Shown here piece after piece: positions 41,980 through 54,245 of a stretch of 64,000 nt of DNA (the stretch's first letter is position 1; each line of letters opens with the position of its first letter). This stretch comes from Haematobia irritans. Its lineage: Eukaryota > Arthropoda > Insecta > Diptera > Muscidae. Both the position numbers and the translations under genes were made by a program. The DNA is taken from the NCBI RefSeq assembly GCF_050003625.1, contig NC_134397.1, positions 72,829,551 through 72,893,550 on the forward strand. The letters run 5' to 3'. The notes under the pieces were generated by a model. The model had not been told where the DNA came from. It saw nothing but the letters and a program-made list of their open reading frames with translations, and searched no databases.

Positions 41980-42324
41980 TAGGTTAGGTTAGGTTATGTG
42001 GCAGCCCGATGTATCAGGCTCACTTAGACTATTCAGTCCATTGTGATACCACAGTGGTGAACTTCTCTCTTATAACTGAGTGCTGCCCGATTCCATGTTA
42101 AGCTCAATGACAAGGAACCTCCTTTTTATAGCCGAGTCCGAACGGCATTCCACATTCCAGTGAAACCACTTAAAGAAGCTTCGAAACCCTCAGAAATGTC
42201 ACCAGCATTACTGAGGTGGGATAATCCACCGCTGAAAAACTTTTTGTGTTCGGTCGTAGCAGGAATCGAACCCACGACCTTGTGTATGCAAGGCGGGCAT
42301 GCTAACCATTGCACCACGGTGGCT
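41980..42324 (-). mobile_element. SINE1, full-length copy
   Basis: Tail (TTAGG)3-like, LINE-shared block CAGGCTCACTTAGACTATTC, body and a complete tRNA-like head (ATCGAACCCACGACC, TTGCACCACGGTGGCTC). The flanks are both GGGGG-rich HINE text (TTGGGGGTA and GTGGGGGCTA), an imperfect duplication at the same kind of site used by the LINE at 21001. Confidence 0.9.
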
Positions 42325-42374
42325 CTCGTGGGGGCTATATATTACTATAGACCGATATGGACCAATTTTGGCTA

Positions 42375-43655
42375 AAGGGTGATACGGTCAAAATTTGGTC
42401 AATATAAACTTGAAGTATTTATTTCAATTTTGCATTTAAAAAACCTGAACACCCCTCATTTTGAAGGTGTGTGTGTGTAGATTGTTGCTCCTATTTTGAT
42501 TTTGGAAGTCACTCTTCAGTTGTCAAAATGCCGTCCAAGCAAGAAGAGCAGCGTATCAAAATTTTGCTCGCGCATCGCGAAAATCCGAGCTACTCGCACG
42601 CAAAGCTGGCAAAATCGCTAAAAGTTGCCAAATCAACCGTTACAAATGTAATTAAAGTGTTTGGGGAACGTTTGTCGACAGCCAGGAAGTCTGGATCGGG
42701 GGGAAATCGAAAACCGGAAGCCGCTGAGACGACAAAGAGAGTTGCCGGTAGTTTCAAGCGAAACCCTAACCTCTCTCTCCGAGATGTCGCAAATAAGCTG
42801 GGTGTATCGTCTACAACCGTGCATCGAGCCAAAAAACGAGCCGGACTATCGACTTACAAGAAGGTAGTGACTCCAAATCGCGATGATAAACAAAATACGA
42901 CGGCCAAAGCGCGATCCCGGAGGCTGTACACGACGATGCTGACGAAGTTTGACTGCGTGGTAATGGACGACGAAACCTACGTCAAAGCCGACTACAGGCA
43001 GCTTCCGGGACAGGAGTTTTATACGGCAAAAGGAAGGGGAAAGGTAGCAGATATTTTCAAGCACATAAAAGTGTCAAAGTTCGCAAAGAAATATCTGGTT
43101 TGGCAAGCCATCTGTACCTGTGGCTTGAAAAGCAGCATTTTCATAGCTTCCGGGACTGTTAACCAAGAAATTTACGTGAAAGAGTGTTTGAATAAACGTT
43201 TGCTGCCTTTCCTGAAGAAACACGGTTGTTCCGTACTGTTTTGGCCGGATTTGACATCTTGCCATTACGGTAAAAAGGCCATGGAGTGGTACGCCGCCAA
43301 CAACGTGCAGGTGGTTCCCAAGGACAAGAACCCTCCCAACACGCCAGAGCTCCGCCCAATTGAGAAATACTGGGCTATTGTCAAGCGGAACCTAAAGAAG
43401 GCCAAAAAAAACTGCCAGGCAAACTGGCTTTCTGCGGCGAAGAAGGTGGACAAGGTGGCTGTAAAAAATCTGATGGCAGGTGTCAAGCGTGAGGCCCGGC
43501 AATTCGGATTTGGAAAAGCGAAGCCTAACTGAATATTTTTCCTGAATTTTATACTAATTGAACTTGAAAAGGAAATTTAATTTGATTTTTTAAATAAACG
43601 ATTTCACCGATTTACACGCGTTTTCCCTTGACCAAATTTTGACCATATCACGCTT
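42375..43655 (+). mobile_element. DD37E Tc1/mariner transposon, complete
   Basis: 1281 bp. Left end AAGGGTGATACGGTCAAAAT, right end (reverse complement) AAGCGTGATATGGTCAAAAT, about 28 bp in all with 2 mismatches. TA flanks at 42373-42374 and 43656-43657. Contains one intact transposase gene. Inserted into HINE text (removing it joins ..TTTTGGC-TA-TGGGGTC). Confidence 0.93.
42528..43532 (+). CDS. DD37E-type Tc1/mariner transposase, intact ORF
   Basis: 334 aa from the ATG at 42528, the usual size for this superfamily; I prefer it to upstream non-consensus starts in the same frame because MPSKQEEQRIK begins the DNA-binding domain. Two helix-turn-helix parts are seen: residues about 24-46 (HAKLAKSLKVAKSTVTNVI) and about 83-106 (LSLRDVANKLGVSSTTVHR), which would bind the inverted repeats. 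Catalytic residues: Asp148 (MDDETYV), Asp241 (FWPDLTS) and Glu279 (ELRPIEKYW), with exactly 37 residues between the second and third, the DD37E spacing first known from mosquitoes. Basic segments (KKAKKN) follow. No stop or frameshift, so the enzyme may be active. Codons are richer in GC than the flanks, as expected for a recent arrival. Confidence 0.95.
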   Translation: MPSKQEEQRIKILLAHRENPSYSHAKLAKSLKVAKSTVTNVIKVFGERLSTARKSGSGGNRKPEAAETTKRVAGSFKRNPNLSLRDVANKLGVSSTTVHRAKKRAGLSTYKKVVTPNRDDKQNTTAKARSRRLYTTMLTKFDCVVMDDETYVKADYRQLPGQEFYTAKGRGKVADIFKHIKVSKFAKKYLVWQAICTCGLKSSIFIASGTVNQEIYVKECLNKRLLPFLKKHGCSVLFWPDLTSCHYGKKAMEWYAANNVQVVPKDKNPPNTPELRPIEKYWAIVKRNLKKAKKNCQANWLSAAKKVDKVAVKNLMAGVKREARQFGFGKAKPN

Positions 43656-43715
43656 TATGGGGTCTTAGAGCAATATTTCGATGTGTTACAAACGGAATGA
43701 CGAAGTTAATATTAA

Positions 43716-45545
43716 TATGGAGATGCAACCTTCGTCGAAGGACCTTAATTATAAGATCACCGAGTCGCTGGTTTTACGCTAAATCATTTTGATCATCGCT
43801 AAATCATTTTCATGTCTTCTGTTCGTTCAGATTTCTGTCAAATGAGAGGAAAGCTGATTGGAGCATAATATGAGGCTACCGGAAAGTCCGAAGACAAATA
43901 TGAGACAAGTTTACCATCAGTAGTATAAAATTGAACTTGTGTCTGTAAGAAACAGTCAGCCACTCTACCTAACCTTCGACATGTTTTGGGATGACGATTT
44001 TAGTAAAACAAAAAAAAAAAACTGAAAAGAAAAGTAATTTGCTCTAGGTTGCTACGTTTTCTACATGGTAGCTCACCACAATCTTATTAGTCCCATCGCT
44101 ATGCATGTCTCGCCCCTTACATTACATAGAAACTTTTTGCTGGTGTCATTGTTCGAGTTTAAGGGACGAATCATAGGGCATTTCCCTTTATCGATAATTA
44201 CACATGCATAACTGAAACACGACTTCTTTGCTTCTCGCAACTCGGAAAGAAAATACATCACACCTTGCCCCTAATTGAAATGCAAATTTTCCAGATTAGC
44301 GATCACTCAATCTCATGTTATTTGAAACGAATTTTCCAATTCAATTGACACCTTTGCCATTTGGCCTAATCATAGCATTGTTGATGCAAAGGAGGAAAGA
44401 TTCTTGCTGCATAGATTAGGAGAGAAGTAGGGTGGAATACATTCGTAGAGATTTATTTTTGATAAGTGAATGAACTACAACTACGACGACGACGACGATG
44501 ACGACAGGAAACATGTCAACTGACAAACCAAACAATCAATGACACGTGACTTGAGTTCATCTGGTACTGGTTCGATGCATAAATTTAGCTGTATAGTTGT
44601 ATGCATATGACACCACCAAATCATCCACCCAGGATTCCATGGCACAATAATATTTTCCCTTTACATGATGAAAATCCATTTATTACCAGATATGGTCACC
44701 ATTTTATGACCACGACGAATAAACGAGGATAATATTTAAAATACCCTACGTGTAGCAATCGTTAGCCCACGATTCATAGTCACAGGCACTATAACTTGCT
44801 GTCACCATGATTAGTGCGAGGTGATATTCTAACAATGGTTGCAGCTTTACCTAGGAAAACAAAACCAAGAAAAAACAATTGTCCCTTCACCGGCTTTGTT
44901 TGAACAAAATAACAGCGACAGCAACAATTAAGAACTGCACATAAGGTAATTGATTCGAGGGATCGCAAGCGGGGAGTAAGGATTGCTGCGATGAAGCTCT
45001 TTTGTTTATTTTACCTCGCATTGAATGTGACATCTGCTGTTTGCGCAGGCGCAACAACAACAACACCACTACCACAATAGCCATCAAACACACGTTCAAA
45101 ACAGCTCTGCAATCCTTCACATGCGATTAGTTCTACTGAACACTGACGATGTGTTTATGCAACAATAAAAGTGGAAAATTGAAATAGGCCTTCCGTCATA
45201 GTAAAACATCATTGGTGCAGGCAGCAATGAGGTTGATCGTTTATGACGAACAAGAGCGGATTTGTTGAACTCTACAGGATATAATAAAATCGATTTGCAT
45301 GAGATTTGAAATGAGGAGTGTTACGCCTCACCTGATAGAGTGTAGCTGGCTTTTGAGTCAATCTGAACATCTACGTTTTGTTCATAAGGTAGTGTAATAT
45401 GGTTTTCTCGTCGGTTGAGGTAAGTTCAGTCATCTCCAAAGACTTTGTAAGGACCTTTCTAAATAGGAACATAAGAGTTTATTTCTCTTGATTAAAAATT
45501 TATTGTTGAAACCCCATTTAGAGAAATTTTGTCTAATGGGGTCAG
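43716..45545. other. low-repeat DNA, possibly host sequence
   Basis: One of the longest stretches free of known repeats. Contains (CGA)n at about 44482-44503. No credible exon, tRNA or promoter could be defended; minus-strand frames (44073-44261, 44887-45120) show no domain. Confidence 0.4.
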
Positions 45546-45549
45546 GAAT

Positions 45550-48500
45550 GGGGTCATAGAAATAAAATTTTGAGAAAATTTTCTATTGAAATAAAATTTT
45601 GAGAAAATTTTCTATAGAAATAAAATTTTGACAAAATTTTCTATTGAAATAAAATTTTGAGAATTTTTTCTATAGAAATAAGATTTTTTCTATAGAAACA
45701 AAATTTTCTATAAAAATAAAATTTTGAGTAAATTTTCTATAGAAATAAAATTTTGAGAAAATTTACTACCGAAATAAAATTTTGACAAAATTTTCTATAG
45801 GAATAAAATTTTGACAAAACTTTGTAATGGAATTAATATTTGATAAAACTTTCTATAGACATAAAATTTTGACAAAATTTTCTATAGAAATAAAATTTTG
45901 AAAAAAATTTCTACAGAAATAACATTTTGACAAAATTTTCTACAGAGTAAAATTTTAAGAACATTTTCTATAGAAATAAAATTTTGAGAAAATTTTCTAT
46001 TGAAATAAAATATTGAGAAAATTTTCTATTGAAATAAAATTTTGCCAAATTTTCTAATGAAATAAAATTTTGCCAAATTTTCTAATGAAATAAAATTTTG
46101 ACAAAACTTTCTATAGAAATAAAATTTTGACAAGATTTTCTATAGAAATAAAATTTTGCCAAAATTTTATGTAGAAATAAAATTTCGAGGAAATTTTCTA
46201 CACGGATGAAAAAGACTGTTTTTCATATGTTTGGCTATAAACATTATATGTTTGGAACACAAATTTTTAAACACAATATTTTTGAGTGCCAAAATTTTAT
46301 GTAGAAATAAAATTTCGAGGAAATTTTCTACACGGATGAAAAAGACTGTTTTTCATATGTTTGGCTATAAACATTATATGTTTGGAACACAAATTTTTAA
46401 ACACAATATTTTTGAGTGCAAGCATATAATGTTCATAAACTAGCATAACATGTTTGGGACATATATGTTAATATGTTAGAACATATTATGTTTGGGACAT
46501 AAAATGTTTGTAAATATAATATGCTTGGATGCAAACATATATTAATTTAGAAATAGTCTATAAACATATATGTGTTTAGTAGCTTGGAGCGCTATTTAAC
46601 AGGGAGCGATATTGAATTAAGTTGGTGGTTGTTGCTTGTTATTACAAAATTTACATTTTATTTTTCCTTAGGCAATTGATCAGCTTCTTCTTTGATCCTT
46701 ACAAACTGTGTGGTCCGCTGTTCGAATCCCCGTTCGGCAAAAGGTAAAATTAAAATAAAAAAAATGAATAATTTCTTCTACAATGTTTGTATTACAGAAA
46801 AAGGTGCTAAGAACTAAAAAATGTCTTGGAAGTGAGAAAGATGTGGGGGAATATACAATTAGGCAGAAACAAAATTTTGAGCATTCAGGTCGAAAACCTA
46901 TGTTGTTAGCACCTATATTACCTGTTTATTTTCATAATTCACTATGATTGTAAATATATAAATAAATAAATAAAATTTTGAGCACAATATTGTTTGGGAG
47001 AATTTTTTTAAGCATATAATATTTTTGGGTGCAAAATGCACCCAAAAAATAAATAACATATTTTTTTTTTGGAAGACAACATTATTGAATTTGGATGCAA
47101 AAATACAAAATGTTTGGAACTTAGACTACCCAAACATATATTGTTTAGACCAATATGCTTTCAAACATATTATATATTGGTAGAGATCAAACATATAAAT
47201 GTTTGGGCAATACCCAAAAATGTATATGCTTGAAGCAAAATATGTTTGGGAGTATATGTTACAGAAGCGATTTTTTGTGAGCGTGTATAGAAATAAAATT
47301 TTGAGAAAATTTTCTATAGAAATAAAATTGTGACAAAATGATCTATAGGAATAAAATATTGACAAAACTTTGTAAAGAAATTAAATTTTGATAAAACTTT
47401 CTATAGAAATAAAATTTTGACAAAATTTTCTATAGAAATAAACTTTTGAGAAAAATTTCTTCAGAAATAAAATTTCGAGAAAATTTTCTATTGAAATCAA
47501 ATTGTGCCAAATTTTCTAATGAAATAAAATTTTGCCAAATTTTCTAATGAAATAAAATTTTGACAACAATTTCTATAGATATTAAAATTTTGACAAAATT
47601 TTCTATAGAAATACAATTTTGACAAAATATTCTATAGAAATAGAAATTTGATAAAATTTTCTATAGAAATAACATTTTGACAACAGTTTCTAACAAAATA
47701 AAATTTTAAAAAAAGTTTCTAAAAAAATTTAACAAATTTTTTTATAAAAATAAAATTTTAACAAAATTTTCTATAGACATAAATTTTTTACAAAATACGA
47801 TTTTTGTTTGTTTGGTATTTCCTTTGGAAAATTTTCTACAAATTTTGGTAGATTATTTTTGGCTCTAGTGGCAAGAGAACTAAAATTTTGAAAAAATTAC
47901 TATAGAAATAAAATTTTGCCAAATTTTCTAATGAAATAAAATGTTGACAACAATTTCTGTAGAAATAAAATTTTGACAAAATTTTCTATAGAAATAAAAT
48001 TTTTACAAAACATTGTAAAGAAATTAAATTTTGATAAAACTTTCTATAGAAATAAAATTTTTACAAAATTTTCTATAGAAATAAAATTTTGAGAAAATTG
48101 TCTATAGAAATAAAATTTTGAGAAAAATTTCTATAGAAATAAAATTTTGAGAAAATTTTCTATAGAAATAAAATTTTGAGAAAATTTTCTATAGAAATAA
48201 AATTTTGAGGAAATTTTCTATAGAAATAAAATTTTGACAAGATTTTCTATAGAAATAAAATTTTGACAAAATTTTCTAAAGAAATAAAAATTAGACAAAA
48301 TTTTCTATAGAATTAAAATTTTGAGAAAATTTTCTATAGAAATAAAATTTTGAGAAAATTTTCTATAGAAATAAAATTTTGACATGATTTTCTATAGAAA
48401 TACAATTTTGACAAGATATTCAATAGAAATAAAATTTTGACAAAATTTTCTAAAGAAATTAAATTTTGATAAAACTTTCTATAGAAATAAAATTTTGACA

Positions 48501-49155
48501 ACATTTTCTATAGAAATAAAATTTTGATAAAACTTTCTATAGAAATAAAATTTTGACAAAATTTTCTATAGAAATAAAATTTTGAGAAAATTGTCTATAG
48601 AAATGAAATTTTGAGAAAATTTTCTATAGAAATAAAATTTTCCATAGAAAAACATTTTGAGAAAATTTTCTATAGAAATAAAATTTTGAGAAAATTTTCT
48701 TAGAAATAAAATTTTGAGAAAATTTTCTATAGAAATAAAATTTTGACATGATTTTCTATAGAAATACAATTTTGACAAGATATTCTATAGAAATAAAATT
48801 TTGACAAAATTTTCTAAAGAAATTAAATTTTGATAAAACTTTCTATAGAAATAAAATTTTGAGAAAATTTTCTTAGAAATAAAATTTTGAGAAAATTTTC
48901 TATAGAAATGAAATTTTGAGAAAATTTTCTATAGAAATAAAATTTTCTATAGAAAAACATTTTGAGAAAATTTTCTATAGAAATAAAATTTTGAGAAAAT
49001 TTTCTATAGAAATAAAATTTTGAGAAAATTTTCTATAGAAATAAAATTTTTAGAAAATTTTCTATAGAAAAAAAAATTGACAAAACTTGTAAAGAAATTC
49101 AATTTTGATAAAGCTTTCTATAGAAATAAATTTTTGACAAAATTTCCTATAGATT
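45550..49155 (+). repeat. compound R29 minisatellite array, interrupted
   Basis: 29-bp units at 45550-46200, 47288-47825 and 47880-49155. At 47845-47875 there is an internal right end of an R29 element (GGTAGATTATTTTTGGCTC, GTGGCAA), so at least two elements are joined here. An R3 element splits the first array at 46201-47285. Units often differ by C, G or T at one position (TTTTGAxAAAA). Confidence 0.85.
46201..47285 (+). mobile_element. R3 element, copy inside the 29-bp array
   Basis: Ends CACGGATGAAAAAGACTG and GATTTTTTGTGAGCGTG, TA on both sides (46199-46200, 47286-47287). Removing it and one TA restores TTTTCTATAGAAAT, the array unit, so the empty site is known exactly. A 130-bp stretch at its left edge is duplicated. 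The tRNA-like segment (GTTCGAATCCCCG near 46720) is present. Confidence 0.88.
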
Positions 49156-50664
49156 TTTTTGTGAATTTCGATTCAAATTGAAGATTTTTGGTGACAAGAG
49201 CTAGAATAGTAGAAACAACACCAAACACGTTTTTTTCCAAAATCACTGAATTTTCTTCAAAAATAATTGTTTTATTCCAATAGAAATTGTAGAACCAATC
49301 AAGTTTTATATTCTTGTTAAAGTGGTCTTCTCAAAGCCAAATAAATCTTTATTTATGATATCCATGGTCACGGGACGAGGTACTTTGGCCTGAAAGAAAT
49401 GATATAAAGTACGAAGTAAGTTTTCTTTTGATGTTAAAGTTTTTTCTGTTGTTCTAAACATATGTGGAAAAGGGTACAATAAACAAGAAATTATTTGTCT
49501 TTAAAGACAAGACGGGACGTTATTGATATAAGAAAACTTCGTGAGTCTAACATATCGTTTTGGCCGACTGATTTGTGGTTTTGTCTGCAATCAACACGAA
49601 AACGGCTATTGACTACTGCAAATCTCTCAATGAGATAACTGAACAGTTCAATATTCACTTAATATGGATGGTGCCTGCCTTTAGGAACACACAAGTTAGC
49701 AAGACTAGAAACTATCCATACTATGTATTCCCCCACCCCTCTTACAGTTTGTATATGATTTATAAACGTTATAAATATTCACTCACCGAAGTAAGGACTA
49801 GCACGTAAGTACGTGTCCTGGAATGCTCTACAATTACATCTGTCCGTCTTTAGTCGTAATAGATGCAGCTGACATTTACAACAACGCCTTACCAAAGTTG
49901 ACATTTCCCCCCCTTGTTTTGCTATTATCATGTTGTAAAGCAGACATTCCCGTACATAGATTGACATGTGCCATGGAATACTTGCTAACATTTAACACAC
50001 CTGGAAGGAACTATTCCTTTTGGTCTCTAAGGTGATCCTTAGGAATATGTGGACATTTGCAACAGTTTGCCAAAATAATAGCTAAGCAAAAAACAAAAGG
50101 GGGAGAATTCCCTTCTTAGCGAACAAGGATATCATCATAGGAAACTTAGAATTGTAATTATGGTTCAACCCTTAAGCGTCGCAATGCAACGTCGTAACCC
50201 CTAAAATGAAACCCTTCTTAGCTGTGTCTTACTGTGTTACTTTGCCATAACTTCCATGCTTCTTGCTTCTTGCAAATTTTTACAACAACAGCTTTTTCAG
50301 GAACAAAACAAAAAAAAAACCAAACCCAAGTAAGGGCAATGCTCGTTGTTTAAATCGAAACTAAAAAAAAAAACTGAAATAAAAGAAGTCAACAAACTGC
50401 ACTAATGCGCAATATCCACAGTCAATGATGGCTGGCGAAAACGAGAGCTATTAAATTTCCAAGCCTATTTCAATCGAATGCATAAAAATGCCCTTGTCTT
50501 GAGATCGCGCAAGCAGCATAAGCACTAGGTAACCCTAACCTCAATCGCTCGCAAAGGAACTGCCATTGTTTACGCCAACAACCGTTGACTATCCAGCGAG
50601 TGAAACAATTCGCCAAGGCAAAAGTAATTTGGGGTACTTCTTTTAAATTAGGGTGTCATTATTG
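49156..50664. other. unassigned DNA with a small LINE fragment
   Basis: 49595-49720 matches the RNase H region of the LINE at 21137 (AAAACGGCTATTGACT.., encoding TAIDYCKSLNEITEQFNIHLIW) with internal loss. The rest shows no repeat family or gene; a host origin is possible for 49800-50600. Confidence 0.5.
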
Positions 50665-51472
50665 CATTGCACTCAAAGACAGTGGTTCAAATGACTTTTT
50701 CCGAGATATGTCAAGATTTCATTTTATTGTTTTTTTGCAGATATATAAAAGCGGGGGAAATATTCCTATGAAGAATATATGTTGAGGAAAAAATATTTTA
50801 ACTGGATACATTTTCACGGTAACCGTAAGCTAAGATTTGATAAAGGCGCTTATACAAGAGGGGAACATAGAGTTAAACAGGCAGTTCCCCAGGCTGGGGT
50901 GATATCTCCGGCACTGTTTAATCTCTAGCGGTTCTCGATTCCACCCCCTCCTGACGGCGTCGAAATTGTATCATATGCGGACGATTGTACAATCATGGCA
51001 TCCGGGCCCTTTGCTGATGACATATGCGATCGATTGAACGTCTACCTCGCTGATCTTACCAGTTATTTCATTGCACTCAAAGACAGTGGTTCAAATGACT
51101 TTTTCCGAGATATGTCAAGATTTCATTTTATTGTTTTTTTGCAGATATATAAAAGCGGGGGAAATATTCCTATGAAGAATATATTTTGAGGAAAAAATAT
51201 TTTAACTGGATACATTTTCACGGTAACCGTAAGCTAAGATTTGATAAAGGCGCTTATACAAGAGGGGAACATAGAGTTAAACAGGCAGTTCCCCAGGCTG
51301 GGGTGATATCTCCGGCACTGTTTAATCTCTAGCGGTTCTCGATTCCACCCCCTCCTGACGGCGTCGAAATTGTATCATATGCGGACGATTGTACAATCAT
51401 GGCATCCGGGCCCTTTGCTGATGACATATGCGATCGATTGAACGTCTACCTCGCTGATCTTACCAGTTATTT
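50665..51472 (+). repeat. 404-bp tandem duplication inside a LINE remnant
   Basis: 50665-51068 and 51069-51472 are nearly identical (one change seen: ATATATGTTGAGG versus ATATATTTTGAGG). Each unit includes the RT text VPQAGVISPALFN, a TAG stop, and YADD. Confidence 0.92.
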
Positions 51473-52150
51473 CACTGCAAGAAATTTGAGGATAGCTCTC
51501 ACCAAATCCTCAGCCACACTATTCACTACATGGACGACGGAAGTACGCAGGCAGTTGAATGTCATCGTCGACGGCGAAATAATTCAGACCACATATTACC
51601 CAAGATTCTCGGGGTCACATTCGACAGGTTTTTTAAGTCGTTCGCCCATGCCACTGCAATTTGTGATAAACAAGGCCCTCAAGTCGCTTGTCGGCAGCAC
51701 TTGGGGTGCGGACAAAGAAACTTTGTTGACTACATATAAGACAATTGGCCGGTCAGTGGTAAACTTTGCAGCGCCAATGTGGACACGCAGTGGAATAACA
51801 TACAGACCTGTCACAAGGCTGCCCTTAGAACTGCAACAGGATGTCTTTGCAGTACACTCCTGGATCACATTTATGAGGAGACCAAGATCATCCCAATAAA
51901 ATGTTGTCAAAGCAGTACCTCTTGGGTTGCTATCGAAGCAGTCATCCAAATCACCATCTTGTGGATAGACAACCTCCACCCAGGAATGTAAGGGTTGATC
52001 TTCACCTTCTAGAACGACAGATCCAGCATTATAAAAGAGAGCCTCTAGATCAGGCAGCATTCCAGACAGGTCTGAACAGGATTCATGAGGATTTTGTAGC
52101 TGAAGCGATGGGAAGCTCCAAAAGAAAACGAAATTTTCTACAAATGAGAT
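50810..52150 (+). pseudogene. non-LTR reverse transcriptase remnant (third LINE family)
   Basis: Pieces in different frames: KQAVPQAGVISPALFNL-stop-RFS (both duplicated units), VSYADDCTIMASG with the catalytic aspartates, then DRLNVYLADLTSYFTARNLRI, KSLVGSTWGADKETLLTTYK, CGAPMW-like NFAAPMW, and after further frameshifts LLGCYR(S)SHPNHHLVD and HLLERQIQHYKREPLDQAAF to a stop at 52155. The RT core, thumb and tail are in the right order, so this is one decayed LINE with an internal duplication, not several insertions. The sequence differs from both the LOA-like and Jockey-like elements in this window; the clade is not settled. No RNase H domain is seen. Confidence 0.85.
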
Positions 52151-52224
52151 GTTAGTATTTTATACTAAACCCCAATTGATAGTCGAGAGCTTCTTCGAAA
52201 TATCTTCTTACAATATATAACATA

Positions 52225-53521
52225 ACAGGTTGCCTGATAAGTCCCCGGTCTGACACATAGATGGCGTCGCTAGTATTAAATGCATATTATTTTTATATAG
52301 TACCAACCTTCAAATGATTCGTGTCAAAATTTGATGTCTGCAAGTCAATTAGTTTGTGAGATAAAGCGTCTTTTGTGAAGCAACTTTTGTTATTGTGAAA
52401 AAAAAAAAATGGAAAAAAGGAATTTCATGTTTTGATAAAATACTGTTTTCTGAAGGGAAAATATACGGTGGAAGCAAAAACTTGGCTTGATAATGAGTTT
52501 CCGGGCTCTGCCCCAGGGAAATCAACAATAATTGATTGGTATGCAAAATTCAAACGTGGTGAAATGAGCACGGAGGACGGTGAACGCAGTGGACGTCCGA
52601 AAGAGGTGGTTACCGACGAATACATCACAAAAATGCACAAAATGATTTTGAATGACCGTAAAATGAAGTTGATCGAGATAACAGAGGCCTTAAAGATATC
52701 AAAGGAACGTGTTGGTCATATCATTCATCAATATTTGGATATGCGGAAGCTCTGTGCAAAATGGGTGCCGCGCGAGCTCACATTTGACCAAAAACAACAA
52801 CGTGTTGATGATTCTGAGCGGTGTTTGCAGCTCTAAACTCGTAATACACCCGAGTTTTTCCGTCGTTATGTGACAATGGATGAAACATGGCTCCATCACT
52901 ACACTCCTGAGTCCAATCGACAGTCGGCTGAGTGGAGAGCCACCGGTGAACCGTCTCCGAAGCGTGGAAAGACTCAAAAGTCTGCTGGCAAAGTAATGGC
53001 CTCTGTTTTTTGGGATGCGCATGGAATAATTTTTATCGATTAACTTGAGAAGGGAAAAACCATCAACAGTGACTATTATATGGCGTTATTGGAGCGTTTG
53101 AAGGTCGAAATCGCGGCAAAACGGTCCCATATGAAGAAGAAACAAGTGTTGTTCCACCAAAACAACGCACCGTGCCAAAAGTCATTGAGAACGATGCCAA
53201 AAATTCAGGAATTGGGCTTCGAATTGCTTCCCCACCCACCGTATTCTCCAGATCTGGCCCCCAGCGACTTTTTCTTGTTCTCAGACCTCAAAAGGATGCT
53301 CGCACGGAAAAAAATTTGGCTGTAATGAAGAGGTGATCGCCGAAACTGGGGCATATTTTGAGGCAAAACCGAAAGAGTACTACCAAAATGGTATCAAAAG
53401 GTGGAAGGTCGTTATAATCGTTGTATCGTTCTTGAAGTGAACTATGTTTAATAATAAAAACGAATTTTGACAAAAAAATGTGTTTTTCTTTGTTAGACGG
53501 GGGACTTATCAGCCAACCTGT
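52225..53521 (+). mobile_element. mariner element, irritans subfamily (Himar1-like), copy A
   Basis: 1297 bp with TA at 52223-52224 and 53522-53523. Left end ACAGGTTGCCTGATAAGTCC, right end (reverse complement) ACAGGTTGGCTGATAAGTCC, matching the known Himar1 ends. The transposase is disrupted. Confidence 0.96.
52409..53451 (+). pseudogene. Himar1-like mariner transposase, inactive (copy A)
   Basis: The ATG at 52409 is followed by a 6-A run and the frame is lost at once; homology continues in another frame from about 52414 (KYCFLKGK, WLDNEFP, STEDGERSGRPKEV). Helix-turn-helix region and the WVPREL linker are preserved. Stops: TAA at 52834 and TAA at 53041; an inserted A in the run near 53311 shifts the last part. 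DD34D residues: first Asp in TMDETW kept; second, in HQNNAPC, changed Asp to Asn; third in LAPSDFF kept. The product would be inactive even without the stops. Close identity to Himar1 along the whole length is from memory of that protein. Confidence 0.95.
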
Positions 53522-53523
53522 TA

Positions 53524-54245
53524 TTTTCATTTATCTTTCGTAAAAACCCAAATTAATGATTTCGCATGAATTCATAACATGAGATATATGACAATTTTTT
53601 GTATACGACCCCTAAGAAATCTTCGCTCATCTAAATACAGTGCAATGTTGCTTTTATGTACATATGTCGATGTCGACTAACTCTACAACCCTGAATAATA
53701 CTTGGTATTTTAATATTGCATTACAGCGTCAAAGTATTGGCATGTTGAATAAAAGGTTGAATAAAAAATACCAACAGCAAAATTTGAAAAAAAAATAAAA
53801 TAAAAAAGTCAGGGTCGTATAATAATTAAGTGTGTATTAATGAAGCATTTGATTCTTTTCTAGGTATTATTCATTTAATTTTTAAATGTATTCGTATGAC
53901 CGACCGCAGAACCAAAGAATTAGAACGACGTAAAAGTTTTTTGCTGAGTGAAAAGTTATTTCTAAATACGGGTTTTCGAAATTTTAAGATTTAGGAAACA
54001 TTAAATGTCGCCTTATTCCACATTTCGAAAACAAATTCTGCTTTCGACTTTTGCTAGGAGCTTTAATACATTTTTTATAAAATGATATTTAAATTTAATA
54101 TTTATTGAAAAATAAATATTTCGAATTTTTTCTCAGTTTTTTTTTTTTTTTATAATATTTCAAAATTTCACATAAAAGTAGGGACTTCTAGATTGTCAAG
54201 TAATAGAATCGGATTATTGGAGAAAATGCGACACCATGGATTGCA
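53524..54245. other. unassigned AT-rich DNA
   Basis: No repeat family, exon or RNA recognised; T- and A-runs near 53795 and 54140. Confidence 0.4.

Larger units (their letters stand above)
41940..43715 (+). mobile_element. HINE subfamily A remnant holding SINE1 and a DD37E transposon
   Basis: Pieces 41940-41979 (GATCCGATATGGACCAGTTT), 42325-42374 (GGGGGCTATATATTAC) and 43656-43715 (GGGGTCTTAGAGCAATATTT) are subfamily A text. The three lie in order around two insertions. Confidence 0.75.
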
